Below are positions 46,358 through 56,058 of a DNA stretch of 64,000 bases, one piece after another; within the stretch, counting starts at the first letter, position 1; each line of letters starts with the position of its first letter. The position numbers and the translations under genes are program-made. Where the stretch lies: the NCBI GenBank assembly GCA_025526915.1, contig JAHLKH010000054.1, forward strand, positions 62,001 through 126,000. Direction: 5' to 3'. The notes beneath the pieces were generated by a model that worked only from the letters and a program-made list of their open reading frames with translations, did not search any database and was not told where the DNA came from. Source of the stretch: Entophlyctis helioformis (lineage: Eukaryota; Chytridiomycota; Chytridiomycetes; Chytridiales; Chytriomycetaceae).

Positions 46358-47369
46358 ATGCTGCTCTACAAGGACATTATTTCTGGTGCGTTGCAGTCGT
46401 TGTGGTTGTCGTTGTGGTTGCCAGTGTGGTTGCAGTCGTTGTAGTCGTTGTGGTTGTGGTTGTGCCGACGCCCATGTCTGGCCGTGGCGGTCGTGGCCGC
46501 CTGCTGAGCGGGCAGACGCCGACGAGAGCGGCCGTCTGTCTTTCTCTTTGCCTCTCGCTGCCTCTCGCTCACCGTCTCACACTCGCCGTCTCACACTTGC
46601 TGTCTCACACCACCACCGCTGCTTCTGCGTCTGTGCTTCTGTGCGTCCATGCGTCCGTCTGTGCGTCCGTCCATGCGCCAGGCGACGAGATGGTCTCGGA
46701 TGCCTTCCAGATCAACGAGGTCGACGACATCATCTTCGAGGTGGACTGCAAGGTGCGTCTGTCTGTGTCTGGCTGTCTGCGTCTGCCTGTGTCTGCCTGT
46801 TGGTCTGCCTGTCTCTGCCTGCGTCCATGTTGCCCCCGTTGTGTGCCCGTGCGCCATTGTCTGTCTGTTCAGCCCATCTCACGCCTCCGCCCTGCCCTGC
46901 CCTGCACAATGCTGCCCTGTGCTCTGTTTGAAACACGGCCTGCCTGCCGCTCGCCCCACAGATGATCGTTGTCAAGGAGGGCGAGGTCGACATTGGCGCC
47001 AACGCCTCTGCTGAGGAGCCCGCCGAGGAGGAGCTCGAGGACGGCGCCAAGACCGTCAACAACCTCGTCCACTCGATGCGTCTCCAGTCCACGTCGTTTG
47101 ACAAGAAGTCGTACATGTCCTACATCAAGGGCTACATGAAGGCCGTCAAGGCCCACCTCGCCGCCACCAACCCCGACCGCGTCCCCATCTTCGAGGAGAA
47201 GGCCAAGGCTATGGTTGTCAAGATCCTCGGCAACATCAACGACTACGAGTTCTACGTCGGCGAGTCCATGAACCCCGACGGCACCATTGCCCTCCTTAAC
47301 TACCGCGAGGACGGCATCACGCCCTTCTTCACCTTCTTCAAGGACGGCCTCATTGTCGAGAAGATCTAA
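46358..47369 (+). CDS. TMA19: Translationally controlled tumor protein (TCTP)
   Basis: Exons 46358-46385, 46682-46752 and 46962-47369, phase consistent, 168 residues, the normal TCTP length. It begins MLLYKDIISGDEMVSDAF, the classic TCTP start, and continues FQINEVDDIIFEVDCKMIVV. It contains the helical hairpin (KKSYMSYIKGYMKAVKAHLA) and ends YREDGITPFFTFFKDGLIVE plus KI. TCTP is an abundant, conserved ribosome-associated and growth-related protein. Coding sequence is strongly biased to C/G-ending codons in exon 3, consistent with high expression. No frame break. Confidence 0.97.
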
Positions 47370-47510
47370 ACGGGCTTGCTTCGTTGCAGATCACATCTCC
47401 GTCGCCACCTCCCCATTTATCACATCGGCTCGGATGGGGCACACGCCGTCATTCTGTCATTAAAAATGTCACTCGCATTGGAGCATCGCTTGACCTGCAG
47501 ACACGCCGTG

Positions 47511-50384
47511 TCATGCTTCCTGCACCGTGTCCACGCCAAGGTCGTCCATCCGCTTCCGAAGCACCAGCGTCAGAAACGTCACCAGATGCTGCATCACGCG
47601 CATGTACGCGATCGTGTCGCTGGACGTGTACAGGTTGGGTGCGAATGCGGTCGCTGTTCCGTCCAGCATGTCAGTCATGGCATGGCATGGCATGCAGCCC
47701 ATCAACAGCCACCATCAGCCAGACTCACCAACACTGCGGATGCCCATTTGGTTGACAGGCGAGTGCTTGACCACCAGCGCCATCAGATCCAGCGTCCACA
47801 GCATCAGATCCCATTTGGCGTTGGTCTTGCCCTGCGACACGCCCTCAAACGCCGCCTGCAGCACGGCCCACGCGTCTGCCATGACTTGATCATCGCCGCC
47901 GCTGCTCGTGTTGCCTGACTTCCCCACACCGCCACTGCTCCCACCACCACCACCGTTGCCAGTCGCACGACTGCCAATCGACACCAGCTCGTCGGCCGGC
48001 AGCCCTGCACACAGACACGCGCTACGCAGCTGCAGCTTGATGCACGTCGAGATGGCGTGCACGTCATTGCACTCCCATGTCTCGCCGCTGCCGAGCCTTG
48101 CCTGCAGCGTCTGCACGTCCCATGGCGCTCCCTTTTCCCTGAATATCCCCACCGCATCCAGGCCCTGCTTGGCCACCAGCAGTCGGTGCAGCTGGGCAAT
48201 CTGCGCTGGCACGCTGTGTCATGACCGCGTCAGTGCGTGTGTGTGCATGAGTGTGCATGAGTGTGCATTGGCATTTGCAAACAGAGGAAAGGCGCAAAGA
48301 GAGGATATGCTCGCACGTACTTGTGGAAAACACCTGCAAAGAACGCGTCCGTCGTTGTGGCGTACGGGTCCCAACACCGTCTGTCACACTGCAGCCGGCT
48401 GTCTGTGGCAGACTCGGTGTTGACAACGAGAAACTGGCGGTAGCCGCCGCGCACTTCGATCATGATGATGATGCGCACTACGCCGATGGTCTTGTACTGC
48501 AGCGTGAACTTGAACGGATGGACGTTGGTGGTGTTGGTGGGTGAGGTAGAGGAGGTTGAGGTGGTGGCGGTGGGCTTGCGCAGACGTCCTGATGACGGTG
48601 CTGACACGGTCAGCTTGTAGCGGCTGTCGAGTGGCGGCAGGTAGCATGTGAACCGCGCACTGGGTTTCGCCGACCGCGACGACAACGAGATATGCACCGT
48701 CTCGGTGAGGATCGTTTCTGTCGTGATGCTCTGCCCGCCAAACGTGAGCGTGTACTTGTCAATCTGCGCCACGTCATGTTAGCTCACACACACGGTACAT
48801 ACGACACAGATACAGATGACGAGAGAAAAGGCGGCGGGCAGACGTACATGGCAGTCGAGGAGACCGTCGCTGTCGGCCAGCGATCGCGAGGACTGCTGGA
48901 ACTGCACGAGCGCTTCCGGTGTCAGGGACAGCAGGTACCCGAACAGCGTCACCATCTCCCGCCCGGACAACGGCACCGAACTCGGCCGGCGCAGCAGCTC
49001 GGCGCAGTCAAACTCGTCGCGTGGCGATGATGCCAGGTAGTTGTAGTGCTGCGCATCGCGAGGAAGAGTCGGCGGTCAGATTGAGCAAGTGCCAGGAGGG
49101 ATGGGATGCTGCTTACCTTGGCTGGCCGCGTGTCGACTGGCGATTGCGTTGGCGTGGTGCTGCACGACGCAGCGTCTGGTGTGCATGGACGACATGGCAT
49201 CGCATCGCATCGCATAGGTGAGCGGCGCATAGCCATCGGGACTGAGTGGAGCCACGTACCATTGAACAAGGACTGATCGTCTGCTTCGCCATTCAGGCTT
49301 GTCAAGCTTCGCGATCCGAACCCCGGTACTGTCACTGGCACCGGCACCGACACTTGAACTGCGCCTGGCTTGACCGCGGTGTTCGTGTTCGCGTTGGTGT
49401 TCGTGGTGGTGGTGGTTGCACTGTCGCTGTCCTTGAACCGGATGGCAGGCGTCGTCTTTGCGCGCTCGAGCGATCTGGTGCTCTTGCCAGGACTTGTCCG
49501 TGGCGGCGATGCAGACACGGGCTGGGCACTGCCGCCCAGTGGCTGCGGATAGATGGACAGCTGCCGCATGTGCATCACGTTGCTTGGCAGCAGCATGTTG
49601 TACTGCGAGCTCTCTGAGCTTGCCGATCGCGATGCACCGGCTGACGATGGCGCCACGGCTGGTGTTGCCAGACTGGTCGTGCTGGTGCTGGTGCTAATGG
49701 ATGGGTTGCGTGCCGACTGCAGGACGGACGATGGCGTCACGGTGGACGCTGTGGATGCCATGGTCACGGCGCTGTACGACGCTGTGTGCATGGCATAGTT
49801 GGATGCCTGCAGCGGCGCGAGAGACGACGACAGCGATGGCTGTTGGTGCTGGTGTTGTGACGATGCCGACGCCGACGTCGATGCTGGCGTCGACAAGGAC
49901 GATGCGGCTGCTTGTGGCGTCTGCACAAGTGCCGACGACGCTGACGAAAAGGAGCTGTCGCGCACAAACGAGCGGCGCGGATTGCCAGTTCCGGTCAGCG
50001 TGCTGCGGCGTCTGCGCAGGCTGCTCTTGGGTCCAATGGCGGGCGGTGCGCTGCTCTCTGAGCCACCACCAGCACCAGCAGCACCACTCGCTGGCGGCAG
50101 CCCGCGTGCCAGTGCCGCCACGCCGCCGGTGATGGAGCCTGCGCTCAGATGGGTGCTGGCCTCTGCCGGCATGCTCATGGCGTGCGGCACGGTCGTGGGC
50201 GGCAGCGGAAAGGACGCCAGGATGGACGACATGTCGGACAGCACCGCCGAGCCCAGCATGGGCGACCGAGGCGGCGCTGGTGCCGCTGCGGCTGCGACTG
50301 CGGCTGCGACTGCGGCTGCGACTGCTGTTGGGCAGCAGGCGCAGAGGCGTTGGTGGCGGCCGGCACGAGCAGGAACGAGGCCAT
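47511..50384 (-). CDS. ASH-RhoGAP domain protein with long Ser-rich N-terminus
   Basis: Likely start ATG 50384 (MASFLLVPAATNASAPAAQQ), stop 47511. Residues to about 400 are Ser/Thr/Pro/Gln-rich, with one frame change in a CAG/CAGCCG repeat near 50290. After several exons comes a helical segment (SGREMVTLFGYLLSLTPEAL), then a beta-sandwich like the ASH domain of OCRL (QIDKYTLTFGGQSITTETIL; HPFKFTLQYKTIGVVRIIIM). A RhoGAP-like domain follows (LHRLLVAKQGLDAVGIFREK with the GIFR motif; APNLYTSSDTIAYMRVMQHL). The canonical arginine finger is the R of IFREKG. The ASH-RhoGAP pair is typical of OCRL/INPP5B, but no phosphatase is present here. A Gly/Ser-rich insertion interrupts the GAP fold. Exact splice sites were not all resolved. 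Confidence 0.72.
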
Positions 50385-50389
50385 GTGCG

Positions 50390-50402
50390 AGTGTGTGTGT
50401 GT

Positions 50403-50441
<39 letters not shown>
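50390..50441. repeat. (GT)n dinucleotide tract in the RhoGAP 5' leader
   Basis: About 25 GT units with one GAGT interruption, starting six bases upstream of the proposed RhoGAP start ATG 50384 (CA repeat in the sense strand). Confidence 0.95.
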
Positions 50442-50442
<1 letters not shown>

Positions 50443-51121
50443 TGTGCGACCAGAGGATGCCGTCCCGAGCAAGTGTTGGGCAAAGCGCCCGCCTGGCTGC
50501 CCCGCCTGGCTGCACCGCCAGCCTGCCTGCCCGCCTTGCTTGCTGCCTGCCGGCCTGCGCTGGCGACCAACTCCGCCCCGCGCGTCGCAACTCCGCCGCC
50601 ACGTTTGGATCTCGACGGGCATTTGACCGACTGGCTGCTGCGTCTGCATCTTGCCGGCTGCAGCGAGCAATGCCGTCATCGCACACGCCGCGCGTTGGCC
50701 TCCATGGCCCCCCGTGTGGCCCCCCCGTGGCCCGCGCAGCCGGCAATGTGCGCCACGCGCCACCCCCGCACGCGCGCCACTCGGTTTCAAATGGCGCACG
50801 CTGGTGGTGGTGCCGCCATGACGACTTGTTCGGCTTGTTCGGCTTGCCCGCACGGCCCTCAACTGCGGGCAGCCAACGGCACACACTCGCACACACTCGC
50901 ACACACTCGCACACACTCGTACACGCCTGCCCTCGGATATCCCCGCTCTTACAGCCGCTCTTACAGCCAGGCACCTAGACGCCACGCAAGCAAGCAAGCC
51001 AATAACCCAATAGGCCAACCAGCCAACCAGCCAATAAGCCACGCCAGCCAAGCACCTCGCTCTGCGTCCATCCCCTCAGCGACCGCCCGATCATTTCATC
51101 GCTTGCCCGCCCGTTCGCAAC
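50442..51121. other. Divergent intergenic region
   Basis: Separates the RhoGAP gene (minus) from the LEA_2 gene (plus). It contains five CACACTCG repeats (50881-50920) and CCAACCAGCCAACCAGCC-type repeats (51015-51045). No gene is supported. A long minus-strand frame through it lacks any domain and crosses the GT tract. Confidence 0.5.
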
Positions 51122-52491
51122 ATGTCCGGACAGCCGCCCTACGGCGGCCAGCAGTACGCCAGCCAGCCGTTCTACCCGCAGCAACGCCAGCCGATGCAGC
51201 CGATGCAGCAGCAGTACAACCCCAACTACCAGCAGCAGTACTACGCATCGCCGCCGTCTGGCCAGCTGCCCATGTCCATGCCCATGGCCCAAACGCGCTC
51301 GCCACCGCAGGCGACCAGCCGCCCAATGCAGCACATGCATGCCGGCCCAAGCAGCGGCTACCGCAACCAACAGCAATGGCCACAGCAGCAGCAGCAGTCT
51401 CGACACCGCCCGCCCCCGTCGCCCATCGACTCGCTGGCCGACACCTCCAACATCCACTTCTCAGACTTCCCGGCCGGCGTGCGTCCTGCCCGCATCGGCG
51501 CACTGCCGTCGCAGGTGGCACCTTCCACCATGGACAGAAAGTATGGCAACGCCGCGACGGCCCGCCTCTCGCCCGACGATTTGCTGGCCGACGACGACGA
51601 CGACAAGCCGTCGCGCTTCATCTTTGGATGCGTGCCTCGGAACCCGCTCGCCCGTGCCGGATGCTTCGTCGCGATCCTCATCGTCCTTGTCATTGCTGGC
51701 TTCCTTGTCTTCCTCTTCATCCCAAGGTACATTTCTCCTTTGATTCTTGCCATTATCGTCATCACCACCACCATCACCACAACCACCATCATCGCTGACC
51801 ATCAACTACAATGCATCATGCGTTTTGCAGACCGCCTACTGTTCAAGTCACGAACATCTCGCCATCGCGCGGCGCATCCTCGTTCCAGCTCAACACCCCC
51901 ACTGGCGGCGACATCAACACCGTCGCAGTCATGGCCGACCTCAATATCCTGCTGCGTGTCACCAACCCCGGCCGCATCTCCATCAAGATTGACGAGCTCA
52001 ACATCAAGGCGTTCCTCGTGCCCAACATGGCGTCCATCCGCGAAGTGGGCTCCGTGGCGAGCTTCCTCGGCCTCGGCAACCGCGCTGCCCCTGACTTTCC
52101 TGCCACTGTCGCACCGCGGCTAATGGGCACGGGCACCAAGACCGCCATCACGCTGCCGGCCGGCAAGGCCACCAACGTCACGATCCCGTTCAAGCTGGTG
52201 TTCTCGCCCGACAAGTCCACCGGCGTCCTGGCCGACCCCGTCTTTGCCGAGCTGCTCCAGGGCTGCGGCATCACGACAGCCAAGCGCACCATGCGCGTGC
52301 GCTACGACGCCACGGCCGTCATTGGCCTCCTCAAAACGGTCGGCTACGTGCCCATGATCTCGGAAGAGAACCTGCAGATTGCGTGTCCGTTTGACGACGC
52401 CACCCTCAACTCGGTCTTCAAGTCCATCGGCTCGTCGCTCGGTGGCCAGTGGGGCAATAATCCTGCCAGTGCTCCGTCTGATGGCGCGTGA
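51122..52491 (+). CDS. LEA_2-domain single-pass membrane protein
   Basis: Exons 51122-51726 and 51831-52491, phase consistent, 421 residues. The N-terminal 190 residues are Gln/Pro/Tyr-rich and cytosolic (QQYASQPFYPQQRQPMQPMQ), ending with an acidic DDDDDK patch. A transmembrane helix (GCFVAILIVLVIAGFLVFLF) is followed by an LEA_2-type beta-sandwich (ADLNILLRVTNPGRISIKID, ITLPAGKATNVTIPFKLVFS, MRVRYDATAVIGLLKTVGYV). This layout occurs in fungal and plant NDR1/HIN1-like proteins, and is related to the tandem LEA_2 repeats of yeast Tag1. The extracellular or luminal domain probably binds lipid or cell-wall components; this is inference. Confidence 0.85.
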
Positions 52492-52540
52492 TTGGTTTCC
52501 GCTCTTTGTTTGTAAATACATGTAGTTGTACGTACATGTA

Positions 52541-52835
52541 GTGGCTGGTGTTTGGCGGGACCAGGGATAACAGACTGCCAGGGCATGGCATGCCATAATG
52601 AGCATGATCTGACAGAAGCAAAACAGAAGCGGCCAAAAGCGAAGGCGAATGTCGGGACAGGGGAGTTGAATCAGATGGTTGATAACCCTGTCTCTTCGGC
52701 CATCACGTGGATGATGGCTGTGGCAAGGATCGCGTTTCCTGTCGCGTTTGCAGCTTGCCGCACATAGACGATCACACAGGCAGCCAAGCCTCTCAAGTAT
52801 GGACATCAGAGATAAAACACAAGCCAACCCGTTCA
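52541..52835. repeat. Duplicated 3' flank, copy A (partner 59700-59956)
   Basis: Closely matches 59700-59956, for example GACAGGGGAGTTGAATCAGA, GGTTGATAACCCTGTCTCTT and GCCAAGCCTC-CAAGTATGGA in both. It lies just downstream of the stop of ankyrin gene A. The partner has the same position relative to ankyrin gene B, so gene and flank were duplicated together. Confidence 0.88.
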
Positions 52836-54084
52836 TTCAGCAGACTCGCCAAGCAGATCAGCGAGACGACGACCATAGTCTGGCTCATCATCGTCTTCAG
52901 CATCGCGAACCATGGCAGTGCGCTGCTGGACTGTCAGCGATCGCGCGAGAAGCCGCGCAATGTCGTCATTCTTGGCATTTGTAATGGCCTTGTACGTGAA
53001 ACCCTCGGTGCGGTTGACGAGCAGCCACTGCACCACCTCCAAATGTCCATTCTTAGCAGCTCTGTCTATTGCCCAAGTGCTGCATCCCTCTGTTCGATGC
53101 TCGTGCAGCCATTGCACGACATGCAGTTGTCCACTCAAAGCAGCTGCATCCATCGCCCACTCTGTGCATCCTTCCGTCCGGTGCTCATGCAGCCACTTGA
53201 CCGTGTCCAAATGGCCGTTCGCTGCCGCATTGTCCATGGCATTTGGTTTCGTCCTCGCGCCTCTGGCCGACAGCATCTTGATGACGTCAAGCGATCCATA
53301 ACACGCAGCATGCTCAATTCGGCCTGTTGAATCAGCGGGATCGAGATTCTTGGTCGACTCCAGTGGGACGAGCTTCTTGTCCAGCATGTACTCGAGGAAC
53401 GCAGCATGATCGTCTCTGACAGCAACCATAGCGAGATCTTCGTGCGACATGAGCGGAAGGCATTCAAGCCACATGTGCCGCATTGAGATCCCGCACATCC
53501 CATTGCGTATGTCGCTGTATCGGTCGCCATTTCCGTCGTTACGAATGTCGTAAAATGGGAAGCGTGCCCACAGCCGGTGGTACATGCTGCGGCTGCTGAC
53601 GTGCAAAAAGTCCTCGGGGAGCAGAGCGGCGTCAGGCAGCAGCGCCAGATCGCCCTGCCAGTCCATCTTGAACGCATCGATCCATAGCTCCAGCTTGATT
53701 ACTTCGTCGAGTGTGGCCGTGTCGTCGAGCAGACGGTTGAGGAAGAGGGTGAGCGGGCCGGCGTGCTTGAGGATCATGGCTTGCAGCTCGTGTGGATACA
53801 GCGTCCCAGTGGCTGCTGCCGAACGCAAGGTCGCCGGTGGCTGGCGGCACCACATAGCGAGGCATACTGGGCTGTGCAGTCGTTGCTGCTGGCTGTCCTG
53901 GCTCGACGGCTTGGCTGCCACTTGCTCCAACAACCTGCTCGACCACAGCCAGCACAATGTCGGTGCGGCCAAGGGCAGCCAGCTGCTCGGCTGTGCTCTG
54001 CAGCTGGCTCTGCAGACGGCGCACATGCTCGTCGCTGGCTGCTGCGTTGTCTGCCGTCTGCGTCGTCTGTCGCTCTGCCTGCAT
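52833..54084 (-). CDS. Ankyrin-repeat protein A
   Basis: ATG 54084 (54123 also in frame) to stop 52833, about 416 residues, with one frame change near 53825. A helical N-terminus (DEHVRRLQSQLQSTAEQLAA) is followed by an F-box-like region (TLYPHELQAMILKHAGPLTL) and a conserved block (FKMDWQGDLALLPDAALLPE). The C-terminal repeats are degenerate ankyrin units of the GHLDTVKWLHEHRTEGCTEW type, common in amoebae and zoosporic fungi. The C-terminus is acidic. Protein B (59954-61241) shares this whole plan with high identity, so the two are recent paralogues. Likely a protein-interaction or substrate-receptor protein; no enzyme motif seen. Confidence 0.82.
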
Positions 54085-54123
54085 CGTCACAGCCGCTTGC
54101 TCGCTTTGTGGTTGTGAGGGCAA

Positions 54124-54674
54124 GACCCGCTAGACGCGACCGAGTCCAACAAGTGCCATTGAAACACATGAGAATGTGGGACATGCACCGACATGACATG
54201 CCATGCCATGGTGCACAGCGATTCTGAAGTGCAGATCGGTCCTTGGTGGGACATGGGGCAAAGTACACAATGCGGAGCAGATGCAGAGACTCGAGGCTGA
54301 TGGGCTGGCAGCGGAGGGCTGAGCGGACTTGCAACAAGCGTCGCTTGTGGTGCACCAGATCTGAGGTCTGGGAACACAAGCAGAGCATTATTGCAGCATG
54401 CAGCACAGCTCTCGCACACGCAGACCGTCAGGGCTTTGTATGCATGGTGCTTCTAAGGACGAGCAGACACGCGGCTGCTTCAAGAACTATCGCACAGTTC
54501 AGTCGTTGTTCACCCCGAGCCGAGCCTCGCTTGTGGCTGTTTGTGCTGGCGATATGGTCTCGTGTAAGAATGCCTGTTGCGCCATACACTGACAACAGTG
54601 GACACGACGCCCACCGCCAGGACGATGTGTTTCATTCGCACGCAGATGCCAGACAGGCAGCATGACGAATGAGA
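54124..54674. other. Intergenic, nothing recognised
   Basis: Between ankyrin gene A and the oxidoreductase. Short ORFs in all frames lack domains. No tRNA-like or long repeat structure was seen. Confidence 0.5.
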
Positions 54675-55754
54675 TCAGAGAGCAGGGGTCGGAGTATAGT
54701 CGTTGACCTTGATGATCACTTTGCCCGTGTTCTCGCCCTTGAACAGCCCGACAAACGCGTCAGGCGTGTTCTCGATGCCCTCGACAACATGCTCGCGGTA
54801 CGACAGCTTGCCTTCGGCAATCCAAGTGCCGACTGCCTTTGTAAACTCCCGCATCCACTCGCGGTTCGCGAGCCACTCGCTGATGAGGAATCCCTGGATG
54901 CTGATCTGGCGAGCAAAGATGCGGCCGAGGCTGTTGTACGTGTATGCGGTCTCGCCGTTGTACGACGAGATCATGCCGCAGGCCGCGACACGGCCCTTGA
55001 TGTTCATGAGCGAGAGGGCCGCATCAAGGTGCTCGCCGCCGACGTTGTCAAAGTAGCAGTCGATGCCATTGGGAGCAGCGGCAGCCAGCGCTTCCGCGAC
55101 CGACGGCACGGTCTTGTAGTTGAACGCGGCGTCAAAGCCAAACTCGGGCGACTTGAGCAGCGACACCTTGTCGTCGGAGCCGGCCGACCCAATCACGCGG
55201 CAGCCGAGGAGCTTGGCGATCTGGCCAACGACGAGCCCGACGGCACCCGCTGCTCCCGACACAAACACCGTCTCGCCTGCCTTGGGCTTGCAGATGTCCA
55301 CGAGGCCGTGGTACGCCGTCGCGCCGGGCATGCCGGCGATACCCAGATAGTACGACAGCGGCACGGCGCTCGAGGCGGCATCGTCAATCTTTTGGGCATG
55401 CGTCCTCGCACCAATCACCATCATCGACTCGAAGCCGGCCACAACCGAGACGACGTCGCCCGGGCCGATATCGCCGCGGGTGCCGGCCACGACCTGCGCA
55501 ATGATGCCGCCGCTCATGGGCTGGCCCAGCACAAACGGCGGCAGGTACGACTCGACGGTGACGTTCATGCGGGCACGCATGTAGGGGTCCACGGACAGAA
55601 ACAGCGTGCGCAGGGCCAGGCTGCCCGGCGGGAGCGGGTCGGGGATGGCAAACGGCACCTGCACGACGGCCATGTGGCTCGCCGACACAAAGTCGGAGCC
55701 GGGGTCCTGCTTCAGCAGCACCTGCGTACTGGTAAGGTTGGGCAGCAGAAGCAT
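54675..55754 (-). CDS. Zinc-free MDR oxidoreductase (prostaglandin reductase / CurA type)
   Basis: ATG 55754 to stop 54675, single exon, 359 residues, usual for the family. An N-terminal GroES-like domain (GSLALRTLFLSVDPYMRARM, the SxDPYMRGRM hallmark, and VLGQPMSGGIIAQVVAG) is followed by a Rossmann domain with the NADP-binding AxxGxxG-type motif VFVSGAAGAVGLVVGQIAKL. Next are GIDCYFDNVGGEHLDAALSL, RVAACGMISSYN and an end typical of the family (FVGLFKGENTGKVIIKV). Members reduce alkenals, alkenones or prostaglandin-type enones using NADPH. The frame reads through into the cyclase gene upstream, but no ATG or splice evidence supports a fusion. Confidence 0.93.
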   Translation of the reverse strand: MLLLPNLTSTQVLLKQDPGSDFVSASHMAVVQVPFAIPDPLPPGSLALRTLFLSVDPYMRARMNVTVESYLPPFVLGQPMSGGIIAQVVAGTRGDIGPGDVVSVVAGFESMMVIGARTHAQKIDDAASSAVPLSYYLGIAGMPGATAYHGLVDICKPKAGETVFVSGAAGAVGLVVGQIAKLLGCRVIGSAGSDDKVSLLKSPEFGFDAAFNYKTVPSVAEALAAAAPNGIDCYFDNVGGEHLDAALSLMNIKGRVAACGMISSYNGETAYTYNSLGRIFARQISIQGFLISEWLANREWMREFTKAVGTWIAEGKLSYREHVVEGIENTPDAFVGLFKGENTGKVIIKVNDYTPTPAL

Positions 55755-56058
55755 GGTCGGCAGCGTTGGCTTGTGGGCTTGTGTCTGTTTGGGGGAAAGG
55801 CTGCTTGCGTTGGCTGAGATTGGAGGAGCGACGTGACGCGTGGCGTGGTGCGGTGGCTCAGCAAAGGATTCATTCATGTGAGCACAGGAAGAACAAGTCG
55901 CACAGGCGAGCAGCCCGCCAGGCGAGGCACAAGGACAGAGAACCACAAAGAAAACAAGCAAGCAGGCACGAAAAGAAGAGAAAGATTGAGGGACGGGGAG
56001 GCCAGGAGTGCGTGTCGGCGTGAGAGAGCAGCGACCATCAAGACACTGCGCAAACGGT

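Noticed and set aside
48949..51051. 700-residue minus-strand ORF including 50442-51051
   Set aside because: The upstream part crosses a GT dinucleotide tract and has no coding character; ATG 50384 gives a plausible N-terminus.
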